The translations under genes were made by a program, and so were the position numbers. Shown here in pieces: positions 22,074-35,221 of a stretch of DNA of 64,000 nt; position 1 is the stretch's first letter; each line of letters begins with the position of its first letter. The DNA lies in contig JAHBMJ010003231.1 of assembly GCA_018398765.1 (NCBI GenBank), forward strand, positions 24,133-88,132. The letters are read 5' to 3'. Source of the DNA: Chromera velia (taxonomy: Eukaryota; Sar; Chromeraceae). The notes under the pieces were generated by a model. The model did no database searches, had not been told where the DNA came from, and saw only the letters and a program-made list of their open reading frames with translations.

Positions 22074-25000
22074 CTACCCGGCCTTACACCTCGTTGCTGA
22101 AATAGAAAGGCCGGGATCGTGAGGAGGCGATCGAGGGGTTTCGACGGGGACCAATGCAGTGGGAGAGTCCACAGCCGTGTGGAAGGTCTGTACAGGAATC
22201 AGCCGACGTCCGCCCCCATCCTCATCGAAAGCGCTCCCGCCCGCTTCCCCCCGTTCCGCAGCGTCTGCAGCTGCCCCCACAGTGTCTATCTCCGGGCTGA
22301 GATTTGCTTCCAATCCTTCGTCAGAAACGTTCACACGACGCAGGAAAGTGGAACGAATTGACCGCTCCCCCGCGGTGCGCGCTCTCCCGGGTCCTGTGTG
22401 GGTGGGGGAGGCCGAGGTGAAGGAAATCCCTGGAGACGGACAGCGCTGGTCTGGCATTGCCCGTGGATTGGGGCTGCAGGCAGGCAGGCAGGCAGGCAGG
22501 GAACATGAAGTGCAGAAGAGAAGAAAAAGAATACTTGGATGGACATATTGGGATGCTGCACCAATTGCAAATTCCCTCTGATTGTATTGAAGTGGATTTG
22601 CTGTTTTCTTCTGTCTCTGACTGTCTCTCTCTACCTCTCTTGCTTTTCTTGGTACCATTTCCCCATCTGTTCTCTCCCTTTTGTCTTTGCGTCTTGCAAC
22701 ACCTCTCTGTCAACCTGCGCGTCGACTGCTTTCTTTCTTTCTTTTCTTTCTTCCTTCTCTTTCTTCCTTCCCTTTCGTCCTTCTCTTTCTTCCTTCCCTT
22801 TCTTCCTTTCTTCCTTTCTTCCTTCCTTCCTTCCTTTCTTCCTTCCTTTCTTCCTTCCTTCCTTTCTTCCTTTCTTTCTTTCTTCCTTCCTTCCTTCCTT
22901 CCTTCCTTCCTTTCTTTCTTTCTTCCTTCCTTCCTTTCTTTCTTTCTTTCTTTCTTGCTCCCCTAACTGACTCGTCGAGTGGCAACGACAGCTCCCGTGC
23001 CGCTTCCGGTGGGGCCGCCGCACTGGTCGTCAACTCCAGCTGTGTGTGGGGAGGCGATTCCCCCTCTCCACTTCCCCCCCTGGCTGCCTCCAGGGGTGGG
23101 GTGTCCGTCTCCACCCCGGCAGCAAGCGGGGACCCATTCTTCACCTTCTCTCTCTCCCCCTCTGACGCGACGCCCTGCATGCGTATGCATGTAAGCGTGC
23201 ATGTACGTGTGCAACTAAATGAGTGAGTGTGTCTGTAAGAGTGAGTGCTTTTGCTTGGTTGTGAGACTTCTTCCCCTGATCAGAATGGTCGCTGAACGAG
23301 TGGAAGATGGGGAGGCCACAGAGGGACAACCAGGAAGAGAGCACAATGAAAAGCGATGGATTGAATGGCACAGATGATCTTACAGGAATCCTCAAGGGTG
23401 ACAAAGGGCGAGACAAAAAAAAGACAAGAAAAAGATATTATAAGGAAAAGAGACGGGATGAAGGGAAGGAAGAAGAGAGCAAGAACTGTAAATGCAGCAC
23501 CGAGGGCGAGGCAGGAGGACAGAGAGGACGAACTATTATATGTAAATGGAAAAACATTAATGAATGCGTACCTTCCCGACTCTCTGTATCACTTCCTCCC
23601 CTTTGCCAGTTCGCACCGCATACATGACAATGTCAAGCGGAGTTGCAAAGAAGGCGAGTCTCAGTCTTTCGACAACAAAATCAGGGACCTGCAGGAACGG
23701 GGGGGTGGAAGAAGAAGCATGGGTTGATTGAGAGAGAATTCACGCACTGATGAAAAAATATGAGAACGTGCCCACTCGATCCAAAAAAACAAAAAAACAA
23801 AAAGAGGCCGAGGTGAAAGAAGGGGGGCATTGGGGAATCGGTAGAGCACAGGCACGCAAAAATACAACTGGACACGCGCACACGTGTGGTCCCTACATAC
23901 AGAAACACCCACATACTCACACTTACACACTTACTGCACATGTACACCCGAACGCTCTCGTTCTTCTTCACGTCACAGAGACAGAGAGAGACGCTAGCTA
24001 AGCACGCTCTTTATGGATTGATCGGCCGGCTGACTGACTGACTTACTGACAGACTGACTGACTGGACTGACTGACCAGGATGACAACAGGACCCAGAATG
24101 ACGACGATCAGAGGAAGCCACCTAGACAGGATCAGTCCAGCAATGCCAAAGATGTTCCACTGGAAAATTCTGCATCAATTAGAACCACCTCAACAAAAAA
24201 GAAAGAGAGCAGAGAGGGAGGAAAATTCTGCATTCGAACCACCTCAACAAAGAGAGCAGAGAGAGCGGTGTAAGGAATCGAAGTCATACACTCAGGCAGA
24301 CACACTCACGAGAAATAGGGAAAAGCGGATTCTTTTTTTTTTTTTTTTTTCAAATCAACAAGTAAATGAAGGAACGAAGAGTTCCCACATCAAGAAGACA
24401 AGACATTCTGCTCTTTTTTCCCGTTTCTCTCTTGCTCCCCCCCCCCCCCCNAAAAAGACTGACGTAGAGAGAGGATTGATTGACAAAAGCGACAACGCCA
24501 AAAAGAAAGAAAAAGACTGACGTAGAGAGAGGATTGATTGACAAAAGCGACAACGCCAAAAAGAAAAAAAAATACTGACGCAGAGAGAGGATTGATTGAC
24601 AAAAGCGACAACGCCAAAAAGAAAAAAAAAGACTGACGTAGAGAGAGGATTGATTGACAAAAGCGACAACGCCAAAAAGAAAGAAAAAGACTGACGTAGA
24701 GAGAGGATTGATTGACAAAAGCGACCACGCCAAAAAGAAAAAAAAAGACTGACGTAGAGAGAGGGTTGATTGACAACAGCGACAACGCCAAAAAGTAAAA
24801 CACCAGAGTGAACACCAGCATGGCCCTGCAGCAATGCACATGCAAGCAAATTGAGCATCCATCGATCGAAAGGAAAAATAATGGAGAAGCACAAACACAG
24901 CACGGTCAGAGGGAAGGAAGGCGAGAGACAGGAGGGATTACGGAGGAAATGAATAATAGCACACACATCTTTAGTACCTTTCTTATTTCTTCTTGTGCAC

Positions 25001-26703
25001 TGACAAAAAGGAGTAGTTAAAAGCTGTTTACATGCGAACACGCTTTGCGGTCGCAGCTCCTCAGAAGAGTCGGGCTTGTTGCTTTTGTCCCATGCAAAGC
25101 AACCTTATTTGATCGAGACTGTAGACCCGCACAGAGACAGAGACAGTCAGAGAGTAGACAGAGAGAGGGAGAGGCATCCGGTCCATTCCAAAGTAAAGTC
25201 AGTGGCAACATGAAGTACGTTTCCGACGGAGAAGGAGAGAAGAATTCGCATACATTTCATCTTACATGACTGAACTGCTACATGAGGGGAAACGAACGAA
25301 AGTCAAAAAGGGGGGGACCGACCACTGGGGCCATGCCCACGAGTAAGTGTACAGAATCAATTTATAGTTCACGATCAGCACGCAAAGTGTGAAAGACACG
25401 CAGGAGAGGTACCAGAAGCCCTGCGAACAGACAGAGAGGGAAAGAGAGAGACACCTTCATGGAGAAATGGGGGAGAAGGGAGGCAATGTAAACCTCAAAA
25501 GCAGCGTTGCCAACACACACACACACACACACACACAGGAGTAGGGAAGGAGACACGGAGGCACAAAGCAAAAGAGAAAGGGAGAAGGAACGTATGGGAG
25601 TCAGCAAGCATCCCAGAGACACGCCCAAGGACCTCAGTGCAGAATGATCGTCGTGGTGGGAGGGAGGGAGGGAAGGGATGCACCACCACATGTCCCTCCC
25701 TTGTGGCCTTCCTTCCCCTCTCGAGATCATTCAAGCAAGGGGTCCGTCCACTCACAGGGAATTTCGTTCTTTCCGTTTCTCTGTTTCAGTCTTCACGCTC
25801 ACCTCTGGTCTTCCTGATGCGTCCCCAAAATACAAAAGTCCGAAGACGGGAACAAAAAAACTTGCAGCACCTGCAGACAGAGGCAAAAGCAGAAGAAAGA
25901 AAGCGCAGCAAAGACTGTACCTGTGGGAGATGGAGCACAGCCAGGTACCTACACTTCCGAAGCAAGGAGGAAACCGGTGTATGCGTCCGTAGAGAGCAAA
26001 AAAGCGGACGGACAAAACAGACAAATAAAGGACGTCTAAGAGAACATGCTCAACCAGTAAACCTAGAATCGGGAGCATATTCTCTCTCTTAATTCTGTCT
26101 GCTCACTGCATGCCTCGTAAGGCGTCCGCAGAAAGAACATAGATGCATCATGTCAAGTCTAGGGACCTCCTGTCACTCTGCAGGGCTCAATCCTCTCCTC
26201 TCCTCTTCTGACTGACCATGGTAAACTGCAGCAAACATGTATGCCCAGAAGACGCGGTCTGAGAAGAAGGCGTTGTACGACCCCGCAAGGTAGCAGACTG
26301 GAAGTGCGAGGGCGATCTCATCCGGCACATCGACGTCGACCGCGTAGGTCGCGAGGCAGACGAGGGAGGTGAAGAAGACGACATACAATGCAGAGAGCCA
26401 GTCAGGAAAGAACACCTGTCCACTAAAGCCGGAAAAGAGGTTCTGCAAGCAGCAAAGCGAAGAGAAAGAAGCAAGAGGTGAAACAAAGCGAGTCAGCCAG
26501 GTAGGTGGAATGGATACAGAGAAACCAAGTCAGTCAGACAAAATATGAGAAGAGCGCGCTCAGAGACTGGTGGATAGAATGCAGATAGAGACTCCTAAGA
26601 GGACTTGAGGCAACAAACATGAACAAGGAAGAGAGCACAGAAGGAAAAGCTGATCAGAGAGGGAAGGGGCAAAAGATCGTTTCAACCCATCGCCGTAAGC
26701 GCA

Positions 26704-26738
<35 letters not shown>

Positions 26739-28758
26739 ACAACCGCTTTGAGGCAACTGACAAAAGCGAGGTCGCAGACGACGATGACAACCTGCTTGTA
26801 GAAGTACCAATTGAGCATCGTTGCGATACGACGGTAGGCTTTCCGACCGTGGACCTGTCAATGGAGAGAGGGAGAAAAAGGGGCCATCATGACAAAAGAA
26901 TCAAAGAGTGCAAAAGAGTTTTGAGGTTCTAAGGTTACGATGGCTGCTGGAGCTGAGCAGAAAGAAAGACGGAGCGAGAGAAGACGGGAAGGTGGAGAGG
27001 GAACGAAAAGGCAAAGTAAGTGGTGTCTGTCCAGAATTCTTTTTACCACGCAGGAAAGGGGGCAAAGTCGGACCGGGCCCTCGAGGACGATCGAGTGGGT
27101 TAATTGACAAAACATACATTCATCAGATTCTTCCACAGTCTGCGGAGAGAAACACATGCAGGAAACGACGAGAACAACGAAGAAGAATTGAAGGGATAGG
27201 CGAGGGCTTCTTGTCCAGGACGGAGGGACTGACTGACAAGGATAAGTCTCTGGAGGCACTTAAATTGGGGAATTGCGTAGTCGGACGACTGCACAGCCTG
27301 CGTGCCCTCCTTTCCCCTAATCCCGACGCCGACATGAGCCTCCTGAGAGTCAGTGAGAGGGGGCAGAGCGAATGAAAGACAAAAAGAAAGAGAGAATGAT
27401 CAACAGACTGGCAAATGGATGAGAAGCGGGCGAAAGGGTGTCCGGGCTCGCTAGAACTCAGCACAAGTTTGTGTCAACTTCTTCCTGATTTCTGCCTGCC
27501 TGCCTGCCTGCCTCCACCCAGCCTCCCTCATGAGGAATGGGGTCCCTCCCCCTCTCTCCATAATCGCCTCGGTTCCTTCCCCCCCTCCATTCCTCCCTCC
27601 GTCCTTCCTTCCTTCATGCTGAGTGAAGGCTGAGCAAAATGCGGCCTTCAACCCCAAGACCGATTTCAAACAAGGTTGGTTGAGAGTGACTCTAACTAAT
27701 TGTAATATTTTTGTATCCATGCTGCGCATTACCTTACCTGGATCATGGGGACGTCGTTGGCTCCGTCTCCGACTGCGACTGTGATCAGGCCTGTGCCTCT
27801 GCGGACCAGACGGACGAGTAGCGCCTTCTGTCGGGGCGACAGTCGGCAACACAGACAGGCAGAGACTGCGAGACAAACCTGCAGAGAGACAGATTTACAG
27901 ACAGAGGAATGAGGCCCGCCCGGGTTGAAATGACTGCATGAGGGGCATGCCCTATCGGAAATTAACAAGAAGGAAGGACGAGGTAAAACCTGATCTCGAA
28001 GTTCGACTTCTATCTATTCACCGTTTGAGTCGTTGGTTCCCTCGACCCCCCATGAGAAAAAACAGACTACTGCCCCGCCTCTCAACTCTTTGAATGAATC
28101 TGGCGCGTCGAAGACAAAAGAAAACAGAAAACGAAAAAGAGGAAGAACCTACTTCCTCATCTGTATGTATCACAGGTCATAGAGGACGAGAGCAATCGCA
28201 ACAAAAAAACTTGACAAAAACATGAGAAGAAGAAAAAACGTCTCACTCTACAATTAACTCACTCTCAAAAAGATGTCTGTAATTTCATCGTCAGCTAGAC
28301 AGAGAGACAGCGTCTGGCCGTCAATTGCGAGACCGATCCTTCTCGGCTTCTTCATTTGCCCCCCCTTCTTCTGATGCGAGCCATGTCCGAGCCGATCGAA
28401 CTCTTTCCTGATTGCGCTCTTTTTCTCTCGCCTGGGACACAAACATGCAGTCAGACCGAGAGTGAACCAGTCAAACCGCCTGCAGCCCCCAGCACCCGAG
28501 GTGGGTGCTCCCTCTAGGTCTATGTGCTGAGGAGGGTGTGCATAGAAGTCAGGCACCCGCGTCTGGGCGTCCTCCAGCACCGCCACGAGTGCTTTCTTCG
28601 CCTCCTCCACAGAGCTCACCGTGCCCTCTGCGATCGTATGGAGCGACATTCTGCACAGACGTACAGAGACGCATGCAGACGGAGACAGGACTGAGAGGGG
28701 AGAGAGGCAAACAAATAGAGGAAAATGGCGCATGCAGCCGGACAACCAAGAGACGAGG

Positions 28759-28797
<39 letters not shown>

Positions 28798-31700
28798 ACA
28801 CACACACACACACACAGAGGGGGGGAGGAGAGATGGAAATACAAAACAACAGACAGAGACGGACACACACTGTTCATACCGAGGAGAGCGGAGACGGATG
28901 GATCAAGTGTGAAAGAGACAGAAGGAGACAGACTGACTGACTGACTGACTCATTGTCCAGGAGCTGGCAGGAGAATCCGATGTCCACCGCCGTCTCCAAT
29001 TTGTCGCCAGTCAGCACGAACACCCTCAAGCCTGCAGAATTAGTCAGAGTAACGAAGAGAAGTGCAGACGCGCGTCAGAAGCTTTCCGAAAAAGAAAGAT
29101 AGAAAGAAAGGAAACATGTAGCGACAGAGAGTGTGGGGGCATCAAACCCAAACAAAATTCTATCAATCGTCATGTAGCCGAGAAGAGCAAAGCAGATAGA
29201 AGGACTGACAAGAGAAACAAACTATGCACCGACCGGCATCCTTGAGTCTGAAGATCGTCTGAGGTACATCGTCCTGCAGCTTGTCCTCGACAGCCGAGAT
29301 TCCGGCAAGCCTCAGGTCCTGTAGATAGACAGCGAGAGATAGGGAGACGGAGAGCAACACAGGAACGGAAAGAAAGGAAGAATTTCTTGAGAGCAATGCT
29401 CAATCAGAACACGAGCTCGCGGTAAGGCAAGTGAGGTGTGGAGCCTAGCTGTCTCTGCCATTCTGTCAGTCTCTCTTTGCTCTCCTCCCTCTCTCTTCCG
29501 AAAAGACCAGACCAGAAAAGAGAGAACCCAGGTAACATTGTGCAGCTCGTTTTTCTGTCTGCTCTTTGACACACACCTTTTCGCTAATCCGTAGTGTGTC
29601 TGTTGTCACTTTTCGTCTCATCACGTGCTTTGATTTCATTTGTCTGTCCACGTTGACACCGATGTGATCTCCGTGATCGACCTACCGTTTCCATGCGTTT
29701 TGCAACTTCCTCCTCGGCCAATTCACGTCCCTGCAAAAAGCGACAAATGATAATGGAAATAAAAAAGGGAAGCTGTGAGAAAGGAAAACATCTTAGAGCA
29801 ATCCTTTCATTCAGGGAGCAAAAGCCAAAGAAAAAAAAAACTCTAGACCAAGATAGGAAGAGAGAAAGGAGACTGATAGGAAAAGAAAGTAACAAAAAAA
29901 AAAAATCACAAAATGAAAGGGAGACGCCGGCAAACTTTCAATACAGATCGGTTCCGCACGATGACTCTCTTTGCAATGCTTCTCGTTTTCTCCCCTCTGC
30001 TACTCCACCAACAGACCTACCAACCTCTATCTGTACAGTAGCCGAAAGATGGTCCGCACTCCACTGCGCGTACTCATCCAGAGTCAGAGGTTTGGAGGCC
30101 ATGATCAGGGTGCGGAGGCCCTGGCGGGAGAACGCAGACAGCGCCTGCTTATCGTCTGCCCTCAATCCGCCCTCCGAAGACAGAAGGCCCCCCATCACCG
30201 AATCTGCACCCTTCGTCAAACAGTAGAACTTCCCCTCACCTGCAGAAAGAAAGAAATGTACAAAACAAGAACCTAGTCCATAGCAGCTACGCAAACTATT
30301 ATTTCATTTCTATTTGTTGTCTGGAGCTCTCACTAATGACGTTCTGATCGACTCCGGAGACGACTTGCTGCTTCACTCTTGTCGTGTCTTCGGAAGTTTG
30401 AGATGGAACAGCGTGAGGCAGAAAAAGAAAAAGAAAGGAAATCACTTGGAGTGAATAACGAAAACAGTCAAGTGAAGAGTGTATGAGATCGAAGAGTGGA
30501 CAAGCCCCCCGTCTCACTCCTTTGCTGCCTCCTCCCTCTTTGCAAAACTACATGCTGACCCAAATTTGGATCAGAGCACAACCGGACAAAAGACAAGAAC
30601 CAACACCAACCCACCTGGCGGCACTTCACTTCCCAGAGCCCCTCTGTGCTCGACGACCACGGTCATTCGCTTCCGATCCGAAGAGAACCCAAGCGTCTCT
30701 CTGCACTCGAATAAGTGCTCTACACCCAAAATGTCCAGTCTCATCGTCTCCCACCTAGCACCTTTTCTTTTTCCCCTCGTCTTTAAAACAATCCCTCTTT
30801 GTGCAGCTGCAAGTACCAGCGCGACCTCGTCAGGGCTCGCTCCTTCAAAAGAAAACTCTGGCTCCGGCTCCTTTTGTTTTTTTCCTTTGCCTTCTCCCTT
30901 ATCCCCTTCTTCTTTCTCGGTCTCCTCTGCCTCCTCTTTCTTCCGTTCTCCGGGCAGAACAGAGTGGCACAACGCTAAAAGGGCAAAGAATCGAAGAAGC
31001 GAATCTGCAGACGCACTTGCAGACGAAGACGAAGACGGGAGCTGCGTCGGTTTCTCTACAGCCTCTCCTGCCTCTGCTGTTGCTGGAGGAAGATCAAAGA
31101 GATAACCGCGCAGGGGCCCATCAGGCAGATGTGCGCGTGCATTTTGTCGCATCAACTCGCGATCTTCCTCCGCATCCGAAGGAGAATGGGGGGAACCAGA
31201 CTGTGCCCCCTCCCTATCACCCCCCCCCGGGGAAGACCCGATTCCCTCCCCCCCCTCTCCTCTTCTAGTCTCCCTCCCCCCAGCTTGAGAAGAGCGAGGT
31301 GACATCGCGTGCACATGCCCGAAGGATTTCCCATCGACATGACATATTGCGAACTCCATGGAATTACAAGTTAGGGTTCCTGCGGGGAACTCAGAGGAGA
31401 GCAGACAGACTGTATGAGCAGGGAAGAAAACACGCAAAACAACGAAAGTAAATCGACCGAAAGCGCAGATTTGTGATAAGCGGTCTCCCTACTTTGCTCT
31501 GGGTTCTCTCTCTTAGAATTATCAGTCAAACCAAACCGTCAATCGATCTGACAGCTCACTCGCCAGTCTCGTCTGCTCCTCTCGCCATGCAAATACATCC
31601 ATCGTCGTCCATCTCTTTCCTTCCAAGCTGTTGAAGCCTTCTTTGCCATTCACAGACACGCGCAGGAAAGCCACCCCACCCACTGACCAGTTTTGTCTGA

Positions 31701-34350
31701 GAAAAGGAATTCTGCCTGTCCGAGCTCCTCGACGACATCCGATGTCCTTGCGAGAGAGGGGATACCGTTGGCGTCTTCCATTTTCTCGTCTGTGTTGATC
31801 CATAGTGTCAACAGGAGCTTCAAGACTTCCATCACCACGTACAGAGAGATGGGAATCAGATGCGCAATCGCAACCAACACAGTGAAGAACCTGAGAGAGC
31901 ATTGATTATTCGAATGAACAAAACGTGATACAGCAGAAATGCATGAGCAAAATCCTTTTTCAGAGTCACGTGTGAAAGCATTTGCGTGCAGAAACGTTGA
32001 GAGGGAAAGCGGTCAACCACCCAGAACAACAACAGACAAGAGAATCTCTCTGCGTGTGGCCCGTGAAACCGAGGGAGGAAAACGAAGAGAGAGAACAAGG
32101 GAGTGCTTCTTGACGTGCCAACAGAAACGCAAAGGCCCAAGGGCATGCATTTCCCTTCTTTCTGCACCGATGACCAAAACACGTACGGAAAGAAGGAACA
32201 CAAAACGGACACCAAAGTCAAAACACTAACCGGATGATGAGAAAGAAGAGAACAGAGGGTGCCGTTCTCGGCGCTGTGTCTTCGCCCTCTACCCTCAGAT
32301 ACCACTGTTTGACTCCAGTGGTGGTCTCCCAGTAGAGCCCTAGACCCGCATACAGGGCACAGGCCCCGAAAAGGAAACAGAAAACGCCACCCAGCAGTTC
32401 GTTCATCGAACGGGAAAGCCTTGAGACCTTCGTGGGCGCTTCATTTGCATTCATTCGTATCTTCGTTTCTGCCCCCGCATATACAACCACTCCAAGAACC
32501 CACTTTGTATTCCTCACAACACAACCGCGAAAGAGCAAACTGTCTGCACCCAAAGAAACCTCAGGATGCTTTTCCAAATTCAAAGACCCGCTCCGCCTTC
32601 TGCCTGCTGAATGGTCCCCTGTAGAGAGACCACAACGTTGAAAGGGGGTCACGTGAGTGCTTGCTCGGTTGTCTCGTCGTTGACCCTTCACCGGACTCGG
32701 TTGCCGTTTTGCAACAGCAGGTGCCAGTTCATCCGGCACCTTACTTTGTGACCTCCCCCTCAGTCCGGGATTGGTCACCAGGGATCCTCTAAACACCGCC
32801 ACATCAGCGTGGGGGTGTTCTGCCTTCACAACAACGTCAAGACTGTCGACCGCATGAGCCAAAAGGGGAGAGTCCCACTCGGGTGCGTGACTGTGGGGGT
32901 CAGCATCCTCTGCAGATCCTCCCGTCCCTGCTCTCTGCACCTGCTGCTGAGGGGACTCCTCCGGTCGGTGAGGAGGCAATGTTACTGCCGCTTGAGGTGA
33001 CTGTGAAGGGGACACGGGAGGGGACGGGGCCGACCCCGGAACAGAGGAAGGAGACACAAGAATTACCCCGGCTGCTGCTGCACCACTTGACATAGGAGCT
33101 GCCTCTGATACCCCCCTCTCTTGACCGTTCACTCCCCTCTCTAAATGCACACAATCACAGCGTGTCATCACCTCATGGTGAGTGACCCCGACGGCCTTCT
33201 TCCTTTTCAAATTCGTCTCTCCGTCCAGATTTGCGGTGTCGACGAAGACGATGCCCTCGTCTGCGTCTGATGAGGCGAGACATAGCAGGTCTGCCGGGAC
33301 CGTCTCGTTACTTCTCAACAGCACAACATCACCTACGTGCACCTGTCCCCTCTGAGTCTCCTCCTCCCAATCTCTCTTCTCGAACGAAAATCGACGACAC
33401 TCTGCCCGGTTTTCACGCGTATCCTGCCTTCTCCGTTGCCAGTCCTGCAGCATTGTGCGTGGTGAAGTGACAGAAAGTAGAAGTGCAAATGGAATGATGG
33501 CCAAGAGGACAGGACGGAAGCAGCGAGACAAACAGCTAGCTCTCTGGACAACTGTGTGGAAAGTCTCGAATCGGCCATACGTTCTTCCCGTTCGTGACAG
33601 TGTCCCTCTCGTCCCCGGCACGCACCGGACCCGCAGAGTTGTTTTCCTTTCCTTCCACTTCTTCGCAATTGTGCAGAAACATACAATGCGCACAAAGATG
33701 GGAAATGGACGGCGGAACGATAAGAAGTCGAAAACTATTCCCTGAAAAACAGACCAGACTTACCTCATAGCCATCCTTCATGACCGCAAAGAAGACCACA
33801 AAGCCGAAAGTCGCGGCAATCGGCGCTGGGTGCTGCAGTGAAGATGACGGGAAGCAACGCAGAGAACAATGATGCAGGAAAGAACAAGCGTTTTGCGATC
33901 TGTGCAGTGTTACAGAGACAAGAAGGGAAAGGAGACGGACGCGTTCCTGACTGACCTTTGGAGAGAAGGGAAGGAACGTGAGAACGACCACAACGAGGAA
34001 GTAGATGTTGGCAGAACGCCTGAACTGGTAGAAGAGTGACGTGGGGATCCATGTGAGAAGGGTGTACCTGGAGAGGGGGGCACACAAAGGCAAAAGAATG
34101 AGTTCGCAGATTCACACGAAAAGGTCAGATGCCCAATGATGCCCACGAGCTCACTACAGTCCTGGAACCTCCACAGACCCACTTACTTGGTAGTCCTCAC
34201 ATCATTCTTGTGGACAGCAATCGTCTCGTTCAGTCGAGTGGAGTGCTTGATTGGGTGTCGGACTTTCGTGACGCGCACCGGATGGTTAGGGCGTCTCGGA
34301 TAGATCACCCGATTCTCAAAAAGAGACGCTTCTGGGCCCTTTTTCTTCAT
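22074..34350 (-). CDS. P4-type ATPase, phospholipid flippase
   Basis: 22 exons: 34350-34187, 34067-33956, 33832-33764, 33444-32231, 31890-31688, 31379-30615, 30239-30025, 29730-29686, 29318-29234, 29031-28950, 28650-28263, 27878-27738, 27342-27238, 26854-26762, 26442-26217, 25870-25803, 25420-25341, 24825-24754, 24169-24076, 23688-23572, 23174-22972, 22473-22074. Phases agree throughout (4,941 nt, 1,646 residues). P4-ATPases move phospholipids to the cytosolic leaflet. Seen in order: N-terminal [11 protein letters not shown] and [10 protein letters not shown]; actuator loop LDGETNLK (189-195); TM4 HLIPISLYV, the PISL hallmark of P4; phosphorylation site [11 protein letters not shown] (Asp585, split over exons 5/6); [37 protein letters not shown] (about 1151-1161); then [10 protein letters not shown] and the C-terminal membrane helices. 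Exons 4 and 6 carry long Ser/Pro/Glu-rich insertions. The exon 18 end and the C-terminal exons 21-22 are the least certain; exon 11 might contain another intron. Confidence 0.9.
22735..22960. repeat. Long (TTCC)/(TTTC) homopyrimidine tract in an intron
   Basis: About 225 bases of almost uninterrupted pyrimidine on the + strand, with CTTTC and CTTCC units, in the intron between exons 21 and 22 of the flippase gene. It ends about a dozen bases from the exon 21 donor (exon ends at 22972). The transcript is purine-rich (GAAAG/GGAAG) here. Confidence 0.9.
24457..24796. repeat. 58-bp minisatellite, six copies, derived from a flippase exon
   Basis: Unit starts (GACTGACG or close) are at 24457, 24515, 24573, 24631, 24689 and 24747, exactly 58 bases apart. 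The sixth copy is the end of flippase exon 18 with its GTCAGT donor. The other five lie downstream in the intron (gene on the - strand) and each repeats the exon end, donor included. Copies differ by a few bases. Because 58 is not a multiple of three, the frame rotates from copy to copy, yet all three frames stay open, giving spurious Phe/Leu/Ser-rich frames. Confidence 0.9.
28760..28816. repeat. (CA)n microsatellite in an intron
   Basis: Nearly pure CA repeat with one interruption, in the intron between exons 10 and 11 of the flippase gene. Confidence 0.9.
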
Positions 34351-35221
34351 ACTTGTCGCTCGACAAGGTGGTAGATGGATAGATAGAAGTAAGCACACGA
34401 ATTCCAGTGGAATTGGCTAGAGTAAATGGTCTAAGGTTTCCTGTGTGAGAAGAGAAGTGGAGAAGAACCCTGTTCCTCCCACGTGAGACGGCTAGCTCTT
34501 GATCCTTACTTGTGAGGTATATTGAGGTATTGGCAGGACGCGTAGAAATTGTCATTTGGAATTTCTCCACAAAAAAGTTGAGAAAGAAGTTTTCGATGTG
34601 TCCTTGAAGCGCGCTGCGCGGATCGACAAATATTCGCGTGCCGGGGTCCACGCACCGTCGTGCGAGCGCAGTATAGCGCAGTGGTCTAATGACGGGCCAG
34701 CCGGGGCCCGGGGCCCTTATGCTGGGCTCTGAGGTCCCGTATTAGCGTCGCGTGATCGAGACGTGTACGTACTGTTGTTCACGTATACGTTAATTATACG
34801 TTACGTATACGTATATACGTACGTATATATAGAATGCATGTATGTGTATTATTAATTAAATCTGTATATTTTTGTTACGTACATGCATACGTTGTATCAT
34901 GCGCGCATACATACATATACTTGTACATAGATGTGTTTATATGCATACTATACATTCGTGTTTCTGTTTCTGCGGATGATACAATATAGACGAGGTATCC
35001 TGCTCCTCAGACGGCTTTCACAATCGCGTCGTCATGCACATTGATCACTCTAGCTGCATAGACTCTGAATTTGCTCGTCGCACTGGCACCCTGTACAGCA
35101 AGGGAACGATCCGAATCTTGAGTTTGCCTCCAGTTGGGCACCTTCTTTCTTTTTCTCTCGAGCTCAGGTTGACAGAGGCCTGGCTGGCTTGATTCATCAC
35201 TCAGCAAGCGAGGACTGTGCG
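34351..35221. promoter_or_regulatory. Divergent promoter region of the flippase and kinesin genes
   Basis: The two start codons (34350 on -, 35222 on +) are separated by 871 bases, so both 5' UTRs and promoters should lie here. It contains a tRNA-like element (34667-34775), then palindromic ACGTATACGT-type sequence at about 34767-34830 and an AT-rich run to 34990. The assignment as a promoter rests on gene arrangement alone. Confidence 0.45.
34667..34775 (+). other. tRNA-like element with A and B box
   Basis: TAGCGCAGTGG at 34674-34684 is a perfect polymerase III A box, and GATCGAGAC at 34754-34762 fits the B-box consensus GWTCRANNC. The 80-base spacing is longer than in a normal tRNA, and neither an acceptor stem nor a regular T stem can be drawn. 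It is probably a tRNA-derived SINE head or relic, not a working tRNA. Confidence 0.35.

Noticed and set aside
22457-23226. Phe/Leu/Ser-rich 140-180-codon frames on the + strand
   Set aside because: They translate the homopyrimidine tract inside a flippase intron.
24457-24796. Regularly spaced repeats resembling a CRISPR array
   Set aside because: The units are contiguous with no spacers, lie in a eukaryotic intron and derive from the adjacent exon.
24355-25041. Phe/Leu/Ser-rich open frames of 150-228 codons in all three frames on the - strand
   Set aside because: They arise from the 58-bp minisatellite, which has no stops in any frame. Only the exon 18 part is coding.
34667-34775. Functional tRNA gene
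   Set aside because: A and B boxes are present, but no acceptor or regular T stem can be drawn.
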